In this document: positions 61,655 to 64,000 of the stretch, in pieces
Layout of the letters: every line of letters begins with the position of its first letter
Position numbering within the stretch: the first letter of the stretch is position 1
Assembly (NCBI RefSeq): GCF_900700375.1
Contig: NC_041708.1
Coordinates: forward strand, 5,604,313-5,668,312
Direction of reading: 5' to 3'
Origin: Denticeps clupeoides
Lineage: Eukaryota > Chordata > Actinopteri > Clupeiformes > Denticipitidae
Length of the DNA stretch: 64,000 nt
Made by a program: the position numbers and the translations under genes
Notes under the pieces: generated by a model
Told to the model about the DNA's origin: nothing
Seen by the model: only the letters and a program-made list of their open reading frames with translations
The model's database searches: none

Positions 61655-61841
61655 TTGTGCCCTGCCCCGTCGCGACAGTGACGCGGTGGCCGCCGGGCCG
61701 CGCGCGTTCACGCGCCTCGGAGGAGGAGGAGGAGGAGGAGGAAGGGGCTTGGTTTGGTGGATGTGCTACGTGTCCAAGCGTCCCCGACTCACGCCGACCA
61801 GGTAACTTACGAAGGACGCGCGGAGCAGAGGCCGATCGGAC
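61655..61841 (+). promoter_or_regulatory. papss2: papss2 CpG-rich promoter and 5' UTR
   Basis: CpG-dense DNA with a GGA repeat (61719-61743) just upstream of the ATG. The start of transcription cannot be fixed. Confidence 0.5.
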
Positions 61842-64000
61842 ATGTCCGGGACCAAGAAGCAGAAGACGGTGGGTTTAAAAAAAAAAAAGAAAAGAAAAGA
61901 AAGAAAGAAAGAAAGAGAGAGATAAGTAACTGTGCGACGTCGCGGTGTGGCTTCGTGCGTTCGAAACACCGTCGGGACCAGCGGCGGTGGCGGCTCGTGT
62001 TGATATTCCTCTCTCTTTTCTTTTCTTTTAGTTTCTTTTCTTTTTTGCGTGTAAAGACTTTGGTTTCGTCTCTGGCCTCACCTCGGTCCGTCGCGGTGGT
62101 CGGACTGCGCGGTTCGCCGAAAGCCGCTGCACTGCGGATGTTGACTAAGTTTAGTTAGTTCCTCCTGAATCTTAAAAAGTCTCCGTGTTACAATGCTCGA
62201 CACACCCAGTAAAGTCGGTGGTGTGCTAACTGTTGGCACAAGTGTGTGTGTGTGTGTGTGTGTGTGAGTGTGAGGTGTGACACGGTGTGGCGAGTGAGAA
62301 GCAACTGGTCCCTTTAAACCTCCATCAAAGTCGGCCACTTTGGGGACAAGGGCCGCCTGTGTCCGCCTGTGACAGCGCAGCACTGTCAGCCTGAGGGGAG
62401 CCGGTTAATGGAGCTCAGATATCATGTGAGTATGAAAGAAATGAAAGAGGGGAAGAAGGAGGGACGGGAGAGGGAGGGAGGGAGGAGTGGCTTGGTCTCG
62501 GGCCACGGCCGGCTCGCGGCTAGCCGCCGGACTTCATGAATGGGCTCGTTTGTGTGCGCTTAAGGCCTCCCGGACCACCCAGGACCCCCACCACCCCCAC
62601 TCCCCTAGTGCCACATGCCCAAAACGGAGAAGTGACCAGTGTTGGGGTGTAACTCCATAAAATCCTACTGGATACAAAATGTCCAGCCTCCATTATCCGC
62701 TTGTAGTGTTGATGTGGGATCAGCGCCTTTCGGTTTGCGATTGACAGAGAAACACTGTCAGGGTGGACGGCACAAATGCCGTGGGTGTATTAAAACCACA
62801 GCAGTATAAAAAGGAAAACCATGCAAACATACAGTACAGGCCAAAAGTTTGGACACAGCTTCTCATTCAATGTGTTTTCTTTATTTTCATGACCATTTAC
62901 ATTGATAGATTCTCACTGAAGGCATCAAAACTATGAATGAACACGTGGAGTTATGTACTTAACAAAAAAAGGTGAAATAACTGAAAACATGTTTTATATT
63001 CTAGTTTCTTTGCTCTGATTCCTGCTTTGCACACTCTTGCCATTCTCTCGATGAGCTTCAAGAGGTCGTCACCTGAAATGGATCTCCAACAGTCTTGAAG
63101 GAGTTCCCAGAGGTGTTTAGCACTTGTTGGCCCCTTTGCCTTCACTCTGCGGTCCAGCTCACCCCAAACCATCTAGATTGGGTTCAGGTCCGGTGACTGT
63201 GGTGGCCAGGTCTCCACTTTTTGTTAAGTACATAACTCCACATGTGTTCATTCATAGTGTTGATGCCTTCAGTGAGAATCTACCAATGTAAATGGTCATG
63301 AAAATAAAGAAAACACATTGAATGAGAAGCTGTGTCCAAACTTTTGGCCTGTACTGTACTTAAAAAAAAATCTTATTACCTCTACATTAAGTTCACATTC
63401 TAAAAAGATAATTTGGGGGATATCGAATATAATTTTCAGGCCCTTGTAGGGGCGTCAAGGAATTTCCTGCAATTTATGTAATAAATGCGACGGGCCTACG
63501 ATTATCACTGTAGGGATTTGATTCAATCTTGATGCATTGCAGCCCATCAATTTTTCTACTTTACTCCACATTATGCTTTCAAATACTCAAATCGGACAGC
63601 CGGCGTCACCACTGGCGCTACTTTTTAACTAGAATGTTTATGCTTCTGACAGAAAATCACCAAGCAATGTCATTATGATAATAATCGCTTATATTCTGCG
63701 GCGCACATCGCCTTGCATCGATCATGCCAGTCGTTTCGACGGCTCTAGTCTGACGTCAGTCGTGTGGCTTCACAGGATCTCCGGAGGGCGACCAACGTGG
63801 TCTACCAGGCTCACCATGTAAGCAGAAGCAAGAGGGGTCAGGTGGTCGGCACAAGGGCCGGCTTCCGCGGCTGCACCGTCTGGCTAACAGGTACGGGGGT
63901 CCAGCAGCAAGCCTCCGGCCGCCGCCGTTAGGTCACATCCCGGCTGAGTGGTTCCGACGCTCCTTTCTCAGGGCTGTCGGGAGCTGGCAAGACGACGGTC
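61842..64000 (+). CDS. papss2: 3'-phosphoadenosine 5'-phosphosulfate synthase 2, 5' part
   Basis: Exons 61842-61868 (MSGTKKQKT), 63776-63890 and 63972-64000 (cut by the window edge). The joined peptide continues [20 protein letters not shown] and reaches the APS-kinase P-loop GLSGAGKTT. The opening MSG-KKQKT matches mammalian PAPSS2 better than PAPSS1. The bifunctional enzyme makes PAPS, the universal sulfate donor, through ATP sulfurylase and APS kinase activities; the N-terminal basic stretch can act in nuclear localisation. The sulfurylase domain lies outside the window. Whether this is one of two fish co-orthologues cannot be told. Confidence 0.93.
62243..62266. repeat. (GT)n microsatellite in papss2 intron 1
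   Basis: About twelve GT units, then GAGTGTGAGGTG. Confidence 0.85.
62832..63356. mobile_element. Tc1-type deletion derivative, copy 2 (papss2 intron 1)
   Basis: Same ends, orientation and internal deletion as 56663-57189 (525 against 527 bases), with TA on both sides. The transposase C-terminal remnant on the minus strand is again recognisable ([20 protein letters not shown]). Confidence 0.9.
63358..63775. other. papss2 intron 1, remainder
   Basis: No repeat family or gene recognised; TGACGTCA at 63751-63758 is a perfect CRE octamer. Confidence 0.4.

Overview
This 64 kb window is vertebrate nuclear DNA, almost certainly from a ray-finned fish. The genes are intron-bearing and vertebrate-like. 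The introns are short (often 80-1,000 bases), and the DNA between exons is full of fish-type Tc1 relics, tRNA-derived SINEs, an L2-type LINE and small MITEs. The species cannot be told from the sequence alone.

Layout: (1) 1-585, minus strand: first coding exon of prkg1 (alpha-type N-terminus) with a GC-rich promoter. (2) 0.6-9.1 kb: intergenic and repeat-rich, with a MITE nested in a SINE and a 76-base perfect palindrome. (3) 9.1-17.6 kb, plus strand: a1cf, with a likely promoter and 5' UTR exon at 9.1-9.3 kb and 11 coding exons encoding 598 residues. (4) 18.75-27.2 kb, minus strand: asah2 (neutral ceramidase), 20 coding exons, 738 residues. (5) 29.2-34.4 kb, minus strand: sgms1 (sphingomyelin synthase 1), 5 coding exons, 408 residues. 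(6) 34.4-52 kb: intergenic, with an LTR-bounded element, a local duplication, a hAT-like MITE, two CpG-rich blocks and a 3.5 kb minisatellite (90-base unit) split by a young-looking LINE. (7) 52.1-53.5 kb, minus strand: single histone H2A and H4 genes. (8) 55.5-59.6 kb, plus strand: minpp1, 5 coding exons, 457 residues. (9) 61.8-64.0 kb, plus strand: papss2, first two coding exons and the start of the third, cut by the window end.

For every multi-exon gene I joined exons by reading frame, splice-site dinucleotides and match to remembered mammalian proteins. All phases add up exactly.

From general knowledge, prkg1, a1cf, asah2 and sgms1 are neighbours in mammals (human 10q11), and minpp1 and papss2 are neighbours elsewhere (human 10q23). 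The window therefore seems to hold two conserved blocks joined through the 38-55 kb repeat- and histone-bearing stretch. asah2 and sgms1 act on the same lipid cycle (ceramide hydrolysis; ceramide to sphingomyelin) and lie head-to-tail. minpp1 (inositol-phosphate dephosphorylation) and papss2 (PAPS synthesis) show no obvious shared pathway. I did not find a convincing new multi-gene system. The most unusual items are the hairpin-rich minisatellite, the nested and palindromic MITE, and two isolated histone genes without a visible histone 3' stem-loop.
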